In this document: piece after piece, positions 5,477-6,530 of the stretch
Numbering within the stretch: the stretch's first letter is position 1
How the letters are laid out: each line of letters begins with the position of its first letter
Source: Rhodobacterales bacterium
GTDB taxonomy: Bacteria > Pseudomonadota > Alphaproteobacteria > Rhodobacterales > Rhodobacteraceae
Direction: 5' to 3'
Length of the DNA stretch: 6,530 nt
Assembly: GCA_013298485.1 (NCBI GenBank)
Contig: JAAFHS010000052.1
Span: forward strand, 2,120-8,649
Notes under the pieces: generated by a model
The model's database searches: none
The model's input: the letters and a program-made list of their open reading frames with translations, nothing else
Told to the model about the DNA's origin: nothing
Made by a program: the position numbers and the translations under genes

Positions 5477-6530
<1,054 letters not shown>

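Overview
This window looks like part of a GC-rich alphaproteobacterial genome, most likely Rhodobacteraceae. That is judged from the style of the proteins, the GC-rich third positions and FNR/FnrL-type palindromes; no database was searched. Most of it is a low-oxygen / general-stress island. Seven genes run on the minus strand from about 4900 down to 1, and three decayed gene relics run on the plus strand from about 5068 to the right edge.

Left part (1-932, minus): an endonuclease/exonuclease/phosphatase (EEP) family protein with all its catalytic motifs overlaps by ATGA the start of a membrane-anchored protein, probably a phospholipase D / cardiolipin synthase-like enzyme, which is cut by the window edge. 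Upstream of them lies a 386-bp stretch (933-1318) with no convincing gene but with a tandem imperfect 33/34-bp duplication.

Central part (1319-4898, minus): a small heat-shock protein (Hsp20), a CbpM-like chaperone modulator, a CbpA-type DnaJ with a frameshift near its C-terminus, a cytoplasmic triple-BON protein, a small phasin-like protein and a DUF883/ElaB-YqjD-like membrane-tail protein. Hsp20 and the BON gene each have an FNR-type box whose centre lies 41.5 bp from a start site that would put a -10-like hexamer exactly at -12 to -7 (boxes 1884-1897 and 4092-4105). This suggests oxygen-controlled class II promoters.

Right part (4899-6530): a third FNR box (4975-4988) sits between the minus-strand DUF883-phasin pair and the plus-strand relics. 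The relics, in order, are: the N-terminus of an aminoglycoside-phosphotransferase/AAA-type (COG2187-like) protein with an internal TAA; a short piece resembling the C-terminus of an FtsH protease; and an Mg2+-type P-type ATPase (MgtA-like) with three in-frame stops, an internal deletion and a frameshift, but a still open catalytic half. Together they look like a larger FNR-controlled stress operon that collapsed by deletion and point decay.

Taken together, the intact genes would protect proteins (Hsp20, CbpA/CbpM), PHA granules (phasin) and possibly envelope or ribosomes (BON, DUF883) under low oxygen, while the ion-transport and proteolysis arm is lost. No mobile element, tRNA, rRNA or CRISPR array was seen.
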